Assembly (NCBI RefSeq): GCF_022539505.1
Contig: NC_061514.1
Coordinates: 337,635,090 to 337,699,089 of the forward strand
From: Lolium rigidum
Lineage: Eukaryota > Streptophyta > Magnoliopsida > Poales > Poaceae
DNA length: 64,000 nucleotides
Reading direction: 5' to 3'
Position numbers and translations under genes: made by a program
In this document: piece after piece, positions 34,600-46,213 of the stretch
Layout: each line of letters starts with the position of its first letter
Numbering within the stretch: the first letter of the stretch is position 1
Notes under the pieces: generated by a model
The model's input: the letters and a program-made list of their open reading frames with translations, nothing else
Told to the model about the DNA's origin: nothing
The model's database searches: none

Positions 34600-36560
34600 T
34601 TGCTCCTATTCCTTGCTATATAGGATGACCTAACCATTAGAGTTGTTTAGTACTCTGTCGATAAATGGTTAGGGAACCTCTTACTTAGTGGTATATTCAA
34701 GTTGCAACTATTTTACGATCTTTTAATTTAAGAATACATAGATGAAAAAAGCATCTATTTAAGTCCACAAGGCATATTCGGTGTTGAATTATCAGGTGCA
34801 TCTATTCCTAGTGAATAATAGTGCTAATGTGATCCTGTCGATTTTCAACATGACATGAATATAAGGACTAAGTCACTAAGATGTGGTGTCGAGGTTCAGG
34901 GTTGTTGGTCCAGGTTCCCAAGAGTGTTACTATCATTTTTTCTTGGTTTTGATGAATGCACTTCCTTTTGCCTTCTGTAGCTATCTTTATCAGTTCATCA
35001 TTTGTTCGCATGGACATGTAATCCATGTTTTTTAACCAAACGATTCACATACTAGAGCATCGTTTCATGTAGAGTTAGGTGTGCTATTCCAGTACTTTGA
35101 AGTTATGCCTATTAGGCCAAACAACCGTAAGTTTGAGCTGATTTTCACATCATGGACTACTATGCAACCTATTGGTATTGTACCATACAAATTCTCTTTT
35201 GTACTGCTGCAACTGGAGGTCATTCAAACACATAATTGGCACTTTTATGTGTAAGACATTGTTAGACGAAAGAACAGCCACGCCGCAAGAACTGAGCGAT
35301 GGTACCAGAGGACGGCGCAGCAGAGCGCGCTGGGCCCATCTAGTATGAGTAAAAAGTTGGAACCAAGGGGCATCCATTCCCTTTAATATACTTCCTCCCA
35401 GGCCGCTCTCTACCCGAGCGACTCCGGAGGCGGAATTCAACCCCACCACCGGTCCTCCTTCCTCCACTTGAACCTGGCCGGCGCCGGCGCCGATGTTGGA
35501 AGCGGTGTCGCCGCCCTTCTCTCCAAAGGAAGAAGGGGATGGTAGGGTATCGCGGCGGCGGCTCTACGAGCACTGGTGGGGTGGTGGTGGTGGTACAAGA
35601 TGACACGACTTTGAGGCAAGGGTCTGGAGCTAGAGCGACGATATGGCACGCAGCTCCGACATGATCCTCGAGCGGCAGGTCAGATGTAGGCATTTAGGGC
35701 CCGATCTAGGCCGGCTACCGTCCATGGGCGGATTGCATCCGATGCGTTGCGGCCACCAACTCCTTTGTGGCTACGTCCAACAGCATGGGGGCCTGCTGGT
35801 GTGCTCGAATAAGGAAGCGGTCCTAGGGGTCTTCTGGAGTCAAGACGGTGCTCTGCTTGATGCCCGGCCTCATTAATCTCGCCATGACGAGTTTCAGAAA
35901 GGTCCACCAGAGATCTCCATTGGACGCATGGTGCCTGCCGATTACTGGATTGGATAGGATTTGGTCATGTGCTCCTCTATTTCAGCTTGTGCGGCTTCAG
36001 GAGGGAGTGGCGCGAAGATTCGCTGTCTGTTGACATTTTGGGAACTATCGGTTTTCGGTTTTCATGGTGAAGACGGTGACAGAATGTCATGGCGGCTCAG
36101 GTCTGAGGATTACGAATGGAGGATAGAGTCTTCGAGGGGATGAAGACTCGTCTTTGTGATTCACTACTTGTAGCAGCGGCATCTGCAAGCGGGAGTGGCA
36201 GCATAGGAGAACAAAGTCTTGTATTTCAGGTTGAAAATCTAAGGTCTGATTTTAATTGGTTATGTCTGGCAACGACTTTGTTGAAAGCATTGTTTGAGAG
36301 CACGGATTTCTTCAGGATGAAAATCTAAGATATGTGATCAGGCGACGATGCCACTTGTGCATTGTTTTCTTCTTGGAGGCATCGCGTTTGGAGAATTTGA
36401 ACTCCATGTGTTGTCTTGACGGTGGTTTGTGTTGCAGCTACAAGGAATTGATCATTATAGTGGGATCTTTTGTTTTTTTCTTCTTATTCTTCTTATTCTT
36501 TTGTTCTAGGGTTGTGTACATCCGTAACATCTTTACTACATTTTAATTTTGCAAAATCTG
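34600..36560. other. AT-rich spacer (to 35390), then a retro-like transcribed-looking segment (35390-36560)
   Basis: The second part starts GC-rich and ends T-rich, with a TTTGCCATATTAATATGACA-type tail. That composition is typical of non-autonomous LINE-like or processed sequences in grasses. Short plus-strand frames (35643-35876, 36116-36328) have no known domain. The nature is inferred from composition only. Confidence 0.3.
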
Positions 36561-36898
36561 AATGTAATTGATATCTTTGCCATATTAATATGACACGGAA
36601 TTTTCGTAGAAGTGTATTCTGGCATTTGATACCTATCTATAACTCTTGTTGTGTTATTGTTCTTATGAGTGAAGGAATTGTGATGTATCTGAATTTTTTA
36701 AATGAAGTGTGGAAATTAGCTCAATAGCGATGTACGTTTTCAAAAATGAAATCAAAATGCGTGGTAGCAAACAGATCGTCATATGGATCTACTTGTTAGT
36801 GAAACATTCATCCTGTTTTCCAAATTGCCAACGACGATCTGATTGCCCCGACAAATGTATATATAATACTACCTCTGTACATAAAGGATTGTATGGAA

Positions 36899-36960
36899 TC
36901 TATCTATTATATACTAAAAGTATAATGTGAGGTATAAAGTAGAGACACCATATCAATCCA
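36899..36960 (+). mobile_element. Helitron-like 5' terminus, 3' end not found
   Basis: A|TCTATCTATTATATACTAAA at 36899 is the kind of 5' end found in many grass Helitrons. No hairpin plus CTRR end was found downstream before the 37.9-kb repeat, so the element is truncated or the match is incidental. Confidence 0.4.
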
Positions 36961-37895
36961 CATAGGCTAAAAAATATACTTAGTTGATCAATATTTTAAC
37001 GATTAAGATTAAAAATAAAAAGTGTTATGTAGAACATTAAAAATGTACACACGAGGATATGACATGTATCTTCAAAAAGAAAAGGTAATGATATAATAGC
37101 ACACATACGTTTTCCATGGATTCAATATCCAATTAAAAAGCTATACACGACCATGTCATCCTAGGTATGTATTGATATGGAGTCTTGGATGCACAATTGT
37201 CCTCTTAGGTATGTGTTGATATGAAGTCTTGGATGCAAGATAAAGCAAATCCTTAGTCCAACATACCATCTACCTTTTTAGCGTGAATTAGGCAAACAGA
37301 TACGGCGAACCTTGTGATCTCCTTCTCGCCGATATCATCCTTTCTAGCGTGAATTTGGCAAATAGATATGGGAAACAGATAATTGAGACGATGTATAGGA
37401 TAGCACTACAATAGGAAGAGTGGGCAATTAATTGTGAATCTGGCAAGGTACGGGCTAATTAGTGATGCCAATATACCAATTACCTTGCATGTCCGGATTA
37501 ATTTTTCTCTGGTATATGCAAGATGATTGGTATGGCCGTGGAACTGATTTTCTTGCAGCAGAATCAGTGGAGATTCAGCTTGTCCTCTGTCGCAATCATC
37601 CCACCAGACCGGTCATTGCAAACAGATTGTATTTGAACTTCTTGATTCACAAGAAATAGGACTTCAGTTCCTCTGATTACTAGATTTGGACTTTTCTTGC
37701 GAATACTAGATTTGGATCGTGAATCCATTTCCCTCTATGAAAGGTATATAGTAGTCACTTTTATACTTCTTTAATAAATACAATGGAAAATAATCATAGT
37801 GCATGGTATAGCCGTGTCTAAAATTTAGATAACAAGGAGTCTAGGATTTGTCTAGACATTAATAATGAAGCTATGTACACCACAGATATCCCAAA

Positions 37896-37979
37896 GGGAG
37901 TTGAGATTCCTCGCATGATTTAGCATTTTGAGTGTTCATTGGCAATCAAATTACTAGAAAAATACAGATAAATAAATAA
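37896..37979 (+). repeat. 84-bp direct repeat, left copy
   Basis: Starts GGGAGTTGAGATTCCTCGCA and ends AGATAAATAAATAA. It matches 42495-42578 with one mismatch (A/G near the end). The two copies border the 4.5-kb segment that holds the PP6-type gene fragment. Confidence 0.9.
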
Positions 37980-38324
37980 TAGTACAAGTTTTAGGGTGAT
38001 TGGCATTTTTAATAACCGTCTATCTGCCTCGATCTAACGGTGATGATTAGACGGAACCAAACTGACGGAACCAAAATTGCGGGACCGGAACCAAATTCGA
38101 TGGGACCAGAACCTCAAATATTTTTTGCGAATATTATAAAAGGCAAACGTCCTTTTAAGCGGCCAAATCAGCTGATGATACTACACAAATCTTAAAGCAA
38201 CAAAAAAAAATTGATCATATTCTCGTGCCGTTCTCGCCAAAATCTCTCATCTCTCGCTCTCTCTCGGGATATTTTATAATTTACCACACTTTTCTTTAAA
38301 GTGTCTATTATTTGGTCTGCCCAG

Positions 38325-38520
38325 CGACGGAGGAGAGGGCACGGACCTCCCGGCGAGCCCCGCGACGAAGGGGAGGGGGCCGCGTCGGAGGGGAGTGGAA
38401 GGGGACGGAGGGGAGGGGGCCGCATCGGAGGGGAGTGGAAGAGGAAGGAGGGGAGGGAGCCGCGTCGGAGGGGAGGGGAAGATGACGGACCGGTCCCGGC
38501 GACGGAGGGGAGGGGACGGC
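38325..38520 (+). repeat. G-rich minisatellite, about 52-bp unit, 3 copies
   Basis: Units of the form GGGGAGGGGGCCGC(G/A)TCGGA followed by GGGGAGTGGAAG repeat about three times. Runs of three to five G are dense on the plus strand, so G-quadruplex formation is possible. Overlapping open frames on both strands (38192-38889) are products of this composition. Confidence 0.7.
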
Positions 38521-38799
38521 GATCGACTGAGGCGGCGTCTACGGAGGTCTCTCCCGTCGATCTCCGCGACGGAGGGCAGCGCGGGGTGGAGGGGACGGCG
38601 GAGGCGCCCGGTGAGGGGAGGAGCGGCGGCATTGGTCGAGGCCAGCGCGGGGAGGAGCGGCGGCTGCGGCGTTTGTCGAGGCCAGCGAGGGGAGAAGCAG
38701 CGGCTGTGTCGTTGGACAAGGCCGGCGAGGGGAGGAGCGGTGGTGGCGGTGGACATGGCCATATCCTGTAAGTTACAGCTCCCTGTAAGTTTGTCCTCT

Positions 38800-41279
38800 C
38801 TCACTGAAGCTCTATTTTTTCAGAACATCCTTTCTGCAACCAATACTGAAAGCTTGCAAGGCATGTATTATTTGCTGCTATGTTTCTAGGATCATATCAC
38901 CATGAAAAGGCATTCATATTCAACAGTTTGAGCTATGTGAAATTCCTCCTTGATCAGCATGATGCCCATAGGCATAGGCAGCACGGTAGAAGCTGGGCCA
39001 ATCATGAGGGGATCTTCTTCGTATTAGGTTGATTACAATCATCACTCTAGTAATTTTATGACTCCTAAAATTGCAAAAAAACCTTTAGTTTCACTCAAGC
39101 TCTCTTCCACGATTTAAACTGAAAGGATCAATTTCACTGTAAGTGGTGTGTAGGATTGTGTTGAGCTAACCAATCAAATCCTAACATGACAGCATAATTT
39201 GGAAGATCCAATTCATGAAAATATTGGAGAATTGATGTTCTCCAATGGCAAATTCAAAACCATTGCTGACAGTAGATACTAACTACCCACCTCGAGCCAC
39301 CATTACTAAAACTGATGGTGCTACAGACATAAGACAGTTAGCTGGCACGGGAAAATTCATGAGCAATATGCCACAAAGTTATTTTCATCTTGCTTGGGGC
39401 TTTAACACTCCACATTTGTTTTCAATATTTTCCTAAAAAACCGATTCTGACGACATCCCACACCCAGTGCTGCTTCGGAAAACACCCAGTCCTGATGGTT
39501 TACTGGCCTTTCCAACAGCGCAATCTACATTATCTCTTTCAATATGAAAAATATCCCAAAAACACAACCAGATTCGATCTGGTAGACAGGGGGTCATCAA
39601 TGTTTCACAAAGTATGATCTAGCAGTATTTTAGAATGATAACAGATGATAACATGCCAAAATTTGCCCCTGTAGTTTGATATTGACAACACAAGAGGATA
39701 ATGGAAAGTACTTGCTCGGGAGTTTCTTCTTTCTGGAGATCTGTAGTTGCTTCCTGCAGGTGATAGTCACTCATGAACAAAATGCTCAAAGTTTAGTTCA
39801 ATGTTTTGTTTTAGCTTTCTTAACTATCTTCGGGTTTATTTGGCAGCCTGAATCAAAAGTTGGAGTTCGCACTTGCCTCTCCTGGAATGGTCTTCACAGC
39901 TCCTCCTAAGGTAAACTCTAAGTTACTCGACTTCTTTCTAGGATTCGACTGAATAGTAGATTACTTTAAAAAAAACTGCAAAAGTTTTACAGTGATATCT
40001 AAAGACCTGATTCTGCTATTTTGTATTCTATGGATTTTTACTTGAGTAGCGCTATCAGATTGCTAATTTTTTACTAAGTATCACAACGTTTAAGTAATGA
40101 GGAATATTTACTTCTGTAGTTCCTTCTGAATTGAACTTTTGCTAAAAAAGGGTGCTTTGTGTTTTTTTCAGGAGCAGCAAATAATTGTTATGCAGGGCTC
40201 AACCCTCAACCTTAGAGAGTGACATGCAAATACTTTGGAAACTGTAGCGAGTAGAAGTTGAGCAAACTGGCCGTAGCAGCAAAGGTAGTAGCAGCAAGTA
40301 GGTGGAATATGTGACATGGTGAACTTGTATTAGTTGTTCACGCATGAATATCTCTTTGTTGGTGCGCCGGTACGTGGTGACAAAGCGAGGCATGACGATT
40401 CCAAGCCTTTCTGTCCGGCAAAGTCTAGAGGAACTCGCTACAGCAGGAAGCTTTTGTTGTACACCCAGACGAAAGTGTCGCTGCGGCGATTTTTTTTTAC
40501 GTTGATGACAGCGTGCATTACATGGACAACGAAATTAGGAGAAGAGATCTAGGTTACATTTGGAAATGTAGCAGCTTCAGACAAATTAGCAGTTTGTCGT
40601 GCTTCTAGTCTGAAGATTTTGCAGAAGCGTGAACTAGAGAAACTCGTCTCACTAAGAGAGCTTTCAGTTCAGTTTTGAGTACATTCCAGTGAATATGAAT
40701 TGCCAAGCCCTGCCGCACAATCAAATTCAGTATGAACAAAAAGAAACCCTTCAATCATTTACTGAATGAGTATTATGCTTAATCCCACAGAAACAGAAGT
40801 ACAGAACAGCATCAAAGAACTCAGAATGTTCGCCATTCATCGCAAAATTTAACTGCATCAACAGAGTTAGGTTTAAAATGGTTTAAATTAAGGTTCCTGA
40901 GTTGAATGATGAGAAAGATACAATCATACAATGGCCCTGCCTTGGAGACTCTGATCTGCACAAGGCAATGCTAGTTGACAGCTTCTAGTATTCTTTCGGT
41001 TCCCCTTCCTCTTCCTCCATGTGTTGACACGTTCCAGGCTTCCAGCAGATTGAACTTAACTTTGGGGCAGATAGGTGATGAAGGGAAAAAAGAACAAGTA
41101 GCAATGGCAGCTACACACGCAATAATCTATCTTACAGCGGGTTAAATTAACCTGTAACATCAATTGCATCAGATAATCAGACTGCACTATGAGCTGAAGC
41201 TACAACAATGAACACACCTATTGGATTGATCTTTAGCCCCTGAACAATAGAAACCACAAAACACAATGTACAAAAGAGG
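38800..41279. other. Interior of the 4.5-kb inserted segment, no recognised gene
   Basis: A possible exon ends PPK at about 39909 with a GTAAAC donor (plus strand; it includes LEFALASPGMVFTAPPK in one frame). I cannot assign it. The part at 40880-41279 lies directly past the PP6-type stop codon on the minus strand and may be that gene's 3' UTR. Confidence 0.3.
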
Positions 41280-41986
41280 TCAAAGAAAATATGGGACTGA
41301 GGTCCTAGGCCCTCGCATTGCTACTGTACATCTCACTGATATTAGCCGTAAAAGTTTCCACTGACACCTATCAAAGGATTCAAAGCATGAGCGGAACAAT
41401 TTCTTTGAGGTTTTGAAGGCAAATGAAATATCTATAGCAGATTATTGCAGGTTGAAGATAGTAACTGAACTAGACAAGATGAAGTCCATAAGACATAGAA
41501 ATACCGAATGACCTACCATATTTTCGCCGAAGCTCAGTATAGAAGCAACGTTGCCACATCTGTAACAATAATTAGGTGCAGACCACACCTGGAAAATAAA
41601 TTAAAATGAGCACCCGGAACTGGTTACAAGTTCAAGAACAAGTCTGAGATATGAAAACTGAGAGCTCACAGTTACAAGACCCTTGTCTTGGAATATGTAT
41701 TTTAGGCCTTCCTGGACTAGTTGATGAGCCCGGCAAACTAACTCAAGATTCTTAACATGGTTGAACTGCATTAGGACAACAGGCAGTCAGTACTGGATGA
41801 AAACATCATAGAGACAATCCAGAATAAAAAACATCAATATACCTCTGTTGTCACCCGTGAGCCAAAAAGCCAACCTGCTCCACGGGGACTAACACCCCAT
41901 GTCTCTATCTCTTCCGGGTCACTCTACATCAGATCACAGAAAGGTCCTTCATGAGGAATTTCGCAATTGCGATCAATTATCCGCAT
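41280..41986 (-). pseudogene. 3' half of a PP6-type (FyPP) Ser/Thr protein phosphatase catalytic-subunit gene, with introns
   Basis: Three exons with correct borders: 41986-41843 (IDRNCEIPHEGPFCDLM-stop-SDPEEIETW, then SPRGAGWLFGSRVTTE), 41765-41670 (FNHVKNLELVCRAHQLVQEG) and 41588-41517 ([20 protein letters not shown]). A diverged last exon ends RGPRTSVPYFL and stops at 41280. These are the C-terminal metal-site and substrate-loop regions of PPP-family phosphatases, with the conserved PYFL tail. The motif that should read LMWSDP has TAG for TGG. The N-terminal half with the GDxHG and GDxVDRG motifs is missing, so it is a broken fragment. Introns are kept, so it moved as DNA and not through mRNA. 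It lies in P450 intron 1 inside the segment flanked by 84-bp repeats. Confidence 0.88.
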
Positions 41987-42039
41987 CTGGATACAACAAA
42001 GAAATTGTGAATCAATTAATGAAATCTCCAATTAAACAA

Positions 42040-42270
42040 AGAGGCCGGGCTATGAGTCCCGTGACGGGGGAGGGGCGGCGGCTCGCGGTGGCGCCTCGCG
42101 GATGCGACGGAGGAGAGCGGGGTGCGACCGAGAGGCCGGGGCCGTCAGTCCACGCGTCGGGGCGAGGGGTGGCGGCGGAGGCTGCGGGGCGGCGGCGGCG
42201 GCGGCGTCGGTGGCGGCGGAGGCTGCGGGGCGGCGGCGGCTGTCGCTCGTGGGAAGAACACGACTCGTTG
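42040..42270. other. GC-rich block next to the PP6-type fragment
   Basis: GGC/GCG-rich sequence open in several frames, with a repeated GGCGGCGGAGGCTGCGGGGC unit. It is foreign to the PP6-type exon beside it and looks like a piece of another gene's 5' end joined there. No domain is seen. Confidence 0.35.
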
Positions 42271-42494
42271 CTGTTCTGATTTGGCCCCTTTTCCTTTTCT
42301 ATCAGCTTTTGATTTTGGTTTGATACTGATTCGATGAGTTGGAGTCTAAAACGTCCGTTCAGAATTATCGTAGCATTATAGAAGTTACAGGAAAATTATC
42401 ACGGATTTAATCAACGGTCACGAAAATTTAGATTAGACGGAACCACAATTCGATTAGACGGAACCAAAGTTCTGTGCCCATCACCGTAAAAGAG

Positions 42495-42578
42495 GGGAGT
42501 TGAGATTCCTCGCATGATTTAGCATTTTGAGTGTTCATTGGCAATCAAATTACTAGAAAAATGCAGATAAATAAATAA
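42495..42578 (+). repeat. 84-bp direct repeat, right copy
   Basis: Second copy of 37896-37979 with one mismatch. After it the sequence differs from that after the left copy. Confidence 0.9.
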
Positions 42579-42679
42579 ACTACAGTAATGTGCCTGACAG
42601 GATCTCTTCATAGAGTTGATTGTTTAAATAATTCATATGGTTCGAGTACAATATTGGTGATATAGTCCTGTAATGGCGT

Positions 42680-43480
42680 AATAATGCAGAAATTGCTTCT
42701 TCATGTAACTACTCCATTGTTATCATATGAAATTGTGTCATCGAACTTAGATTTCTATTTATTCTCAAGTATTAGTTTATCCATTCAAAGATGTATATTT
42801 TGGGGTGATATTGTATTGCCCATATAGCTTTGTATTAAAAACCATCGAATGGTGCTAATTTTATACCAATAATTTTTAATATTTGAACTAATTCTTTGTC
42901 AAAGACAAACCTTAAAATACATGTGCGCCTTATTCATTAGAACGAAGAAAGTACTTATTTTTTATTTTATCGAATATAGTGCAGAAACGTTTGTGGTGCT
43001 TTGAGGATAGGATAATAATTGTCCACCCACAAAACATGACTTATATTTATACCCGCATTTGATATTTTGCTAACATAACTTTTACACTTGCTACAGAACT
43101 AATATTTCTTAAACTTCACTATCTGTCAAAGTATATTTACCTTCGTCGGTCACTTTTGAACACTTTACATGGTGCCCGCGAGGATCGCCAGATACATCTA
43201 AATTTAAACAAATCGCCAACATCTTTTTATGGACGAAGGGAGTAGTACTCTAAATTGCACCCAACATATCGCACATTTTTTGACTTCTGTAACCCGTTCA
43301 ACCCTGACATTTTAAGGCCCCCGCTTCTTTTGGCGCCTTAAAAAATAAGCTGCCCCTTTTGAGCTTCTTCCATCCGGCTTATAAGATAGGGCTTCCGAAT
43401 GTATAGCTAATTAGAAGCGCCAGGTAATAACTCGGGTGGCTCATAGAAGAAAGTTAGGAAAAAAGGCAGCTTATTTTGCA
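42680..43480. repeat. MITE remnants in P450 intron 1
   Basis: A Stowaway right half ends GCCTTATTCATTAGAACGAA near 42945. Another end, GGACGAAGGGAGTAGTA, lies near 43235-43252. At 43320-43478, AAAATAAGCTGCC and GGCAGCTTATTTT face each other, and the sequence resembles the left part of the Harbinger-type element at 56829. Confidence 0.5.
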
Positions 43481-43560
43481 CTACAGGAATGGCGCGCTGC
43501 GCCGACGGCCGTGGCGTACGCCGACGGCCAAATATCGGGGCCGTCGGCATACTGCCCGCC
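43479..43560 (+). mobile_element. CACTA transposon end (fragment)
   Basis: CACTACAGGAATGGCGCGC followed by repeated GCCGACGGCC and its complement GGCCGTCGGC, the subterminal repeat style of grass CACTA elements. The other end is not seen. Confidence 0.55.
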
Positions 43561-44148
43561 AGCCCAGCAATAACTAAAATTTAATCATTTCGTGGACACA
43601 TGTTTGCGCCGAAGGTAAACTAGCTAGTTCAGCTACCCCTCCGTTAACAATAGCCTCGTGTTTCGGGTTTGTGTTAAGTCAAATTCTATAAGTTTAAACC
43701 ACAATAAAAAAATATCAACATGTTAATATTTTAGTAGTATGAATTTTATACTATAGGTGCCAAGTACTTTAAAAAAAATATTAATTTAAAATTTTGAAAG
43801 TCAGACTTTGACTTTAGCTGATCGGAATCGTGGCGTGAAGCAATTGTGAATGGATGGAGTAGCAAACATTGCGGTCGGGTTTAGGAAACGAAAGAAATCA
43901 AATTAAGAGGAGAAACTAGCTAGAGCACGCACCGTGTTCCTTCATGGTTTGGTGGTGCAGCGGCATCGCTCGCGGCACGATGTCGTGGCAGCCCAGCGGC
44001 ATGGTCTGGGACCTGGCTTCCTTGCTGAGCCGCACGAGCAGCAGCGCGTCGCCGGCCAGGGAGCGGTACGCCGTGCCCCGGAGGCCCTGCGACCGCAGCG
44101 CCCGCTCCAGCCGCCGGGGCCTCCACCACGCCCACTCCAGTGCCTTTA

Positions 44149-44365
44149 GAGCATCTTCATCGGCGCTTTCAATAAAACTTCCAATAGCTTTATTGGGATT
44201 CTAGTGAGAGAAAGTGTCCACACCGGCGTTCTTCAAAGAACGCTGGCATGTTTTGGAGCTCAATAAAAGCGCTCCCCAAATAGAGGATACAGTGCCGGTG
44301 CCCTCCATACGGCAGTGCTGGCGCCCCTGCCGGCGACTATTTGGGGGCTGCCGGTGGAGATGCTC
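44149..44365. mobile_element. Tourist/PIF-type MITE, 217 bp, in P450 exon 1
   Basis: The ends GAGCATCTTCATCGGCG and CCGGTGGAGATGCTC are inverted repeats; TTA is duplicated at 44146-44148 and 44366-44368. Removing the element and one TTA restores the exon frame across VLAWCVVKALEWAWW. The 220-bp change shifts the frame and brings an early TAG. Confidence 0.92.
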
Positions 44366-44697
44366 TTACGACGCACCACGCCAGGACCGCGCTGGCAATC
44401 GCGTAGAGCACCAGCTGCTGGTCCTCCCATGGAAAAGCAGGCCGCGGTGATCCTATCCCGCCTGTGACCATTGTCAACGACATCGGGAGTTCTGTTCGTG
44501 GGGAACAAGCGGAAGGGGAGGGAGTGGATGCTTAATTAGTTAATTTTTCCTCACTTGTGCTTATGGAATCGAAGAGAAGCGCGCCGGCCGGGGCCCTTCT
44601 GTGTGCTCTCGCGCAGGGGTGGGCCCAGCCAATCCAAGAAAAACCCGCCGTCTCGAATCTGGATTCCATTCCATCGATCCACACCCCACTTCAATGT

Positions 44698-46213
44698 TTT
44701 TTTTTTATAATGGATGCTTTATTACTTTGAAAAGCAATTACACTCAGACCTCTGCATAACAAGGATGCACACAGCCGTTTATATGTCTCGAGTCAAAAGT
44801 CTGAAAATAAAAACTAGGTGAATTACATACCGAAACGATGAATCATAAGACGCCTAAGGTATGGGTGGAGCTTCAATCTGTAGACTATGCTGCCACCCAT
44901 GTAGGGAAAAAGTATCCCTCGCCGCAGCCTCCAACCGTGTACAGACCTCTGTAAACATGTCTCGGTTCTCCACTCGCTGAAGAGGTAACCACAAACGGAT
45001 AATACATGTACATCTGTAGACAACCTGCAAAGTAGATTCCACCCTAAATGTAGATAACTGCAAGCGCCCCCACCCTAAGAAGCAACTTAAACCTTGGATC
45101 AATACAATGAAGCCAATTGCCAAAGACATTGGCCACACTAATCGGAGGATACAGGCTAGACGCTACTTGGATGATTGTTCATATAGATTTCGCAAAACGG
45201 CACTGGAAAAAGAGGTGTTTAATAGTTCCGTCATGTTGACAGAAAACACACCGAGTACTTCCATGCTAGTTTTGCTTTACAAGATTGTCCTTGGTGAGGA
45301 TAACCCCTGACAAAGATACCATCCAAATATTTTAATTTTTAGTGGTATTTTCATCTTCCATATTATTATCAACTGGTATGTCAGAATGAAGTATCACATT
45401 GTATAGTGATTTTACCGAGAAAGTGCCATCTACATGTAGATTCCACCTCAATTCATCCGGCTCAGGCGATAGTTGTATATCTCCTAGCCTTTGAATTAGG
45501 AAATTCCATGCTAATAGCCTTTGCCCAAGCAAGACCCGTCTGAACGTCATATTCGGAAGTGAGGTAGCCATTACCGTGGCAATGGTATCACTTCTGCGAT
45601 GGACAATACTATACAGGGCGGGATATTATTCACATAAGGGTGCATTGCCTAACCAAATGTCTTCTCAGAACCGTATCTGTGCTCCATTTTTGATTGAGAA
45701 TGTACCATGGCGGAAAAAGAATTTCTTTGTCAAAATGAGAGCTGCCCAGAAGTGCGAATCCCCTGGTTTCCAAACCACTTGGGATAGCGTCTTCGAGCCG
45801 ATATACTTTCTCCTAAGAATAGTTTTCCATATCCCATCTTCGATAAGAAGCTTGAACAATCATTTACTTAGCAGGACTGAATTCTTGACTTCCAAGTCAT
45901 GAACTTCAAGCTCTCCTTGATCTTCGGGACTACAAACTATACTCCATTTAACCAGTCGATATTTCTTTTTCTCGCTGTCCCCTTGCCAAAAGAATCTAGA
46001 TCGATAATAATTGAGTTTATACATGATTCCTTTTGGTACGAGGAAGAAGGATAGCATATACAGTACCATATTAGTGAGTACCGAATTAATGAGTAATAAT
46101 CTTCCTCCCAGGGACAACAATTTTCCTTTCCAGCTGCTAAGGCGTTTTTGTAATCTTTCCTTCACTATTTTCCATTCAGTGATTGTGAGTCTCCAATGTT
46201 TATATACGTACAT
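44698..46213 (-). mobile_element. 5'-truncated L1-type LINE (reverse transcriptase C-terminal part)
   Basis: Minus-strand pieces in several frames show the RT thumb/connection region and zf-RVT domain: EWKIVKERLQKRLSSWKGKL, LLINSVLTNMVLYMLSFFL, VVWKPGDSHFWAALILTKKF and RWNLHVDGTFSVKSLYNVI. A T-run on the plus strand at about 44698-44707 is the poly-A tail. CACTTCAA occurs at both borders (44688-44695 and 46214-46221) and may be the target duplication. It lies about 215 bp upstream of the P450 exon-1 ATG, in its promoter. Confidence 0.8.

Larger units (their letters stand above)
23714..44483 (-). pseudogene. CYP72A-type cytochrome P450, five exons, disrupted
   Basis: ER-anchored monooxygenase of the CYP72A type. 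Exons (minus): 1, 44483/44471-43933; 2, 25520-25300; 3, 25196-24952; 4, 24635-24260; 5, 24141-23714. All borders are GT/AG and phases match (1, 0, 2, 0). Without the exon-1 insert the total is about 529 codons, normal for the family. Visible motifs are the N-terminal anchor with WAWWRPRRLERALRSQGLRG (exon 1), WFGPVPRVTIT (exon 2), I-helix FAGAETTS (exon 4), and in exon 5 ExxR in [15 protein letters not shown] and heme loop [10 protein letters not shown]. Three lesions are seen. A 217-bp MITE interrupts exon 1 and shifts the frame. Exon 5 lacks one base near 23841-23846, right after LLEA, but its old frame runs on to the normal stop at 23714. Intron 1 is about 18.4 kb. The start (ATG at 44471 or 44483) is not decided. 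Non-functional as read; substrate unknown. Confidence 0.88.

Noticed and set aside
35150..35693. Possible minus-strand P450 or other gene start upstream of the Helitron
   Set aside because: Checked as a candidate for P450 exon 1. It has no anchor or WAWWRP-like sequence, whereas 43933-44483 has both and the right splice phase.
38192..38889. Arg/Gly/Pro-rich frames of up to 176 codons
   Set aside because: Produced by the G-rich minisatellite; overlapping on both strands in several frames.
36899..42494. One large Helitron from the 36.9-kb terminus to the PP6-type fragment
   Set aside because: No 3' hairpin and CTRR end, and the 84-bp repeats give a different, independent boundary at 37.98 kb.
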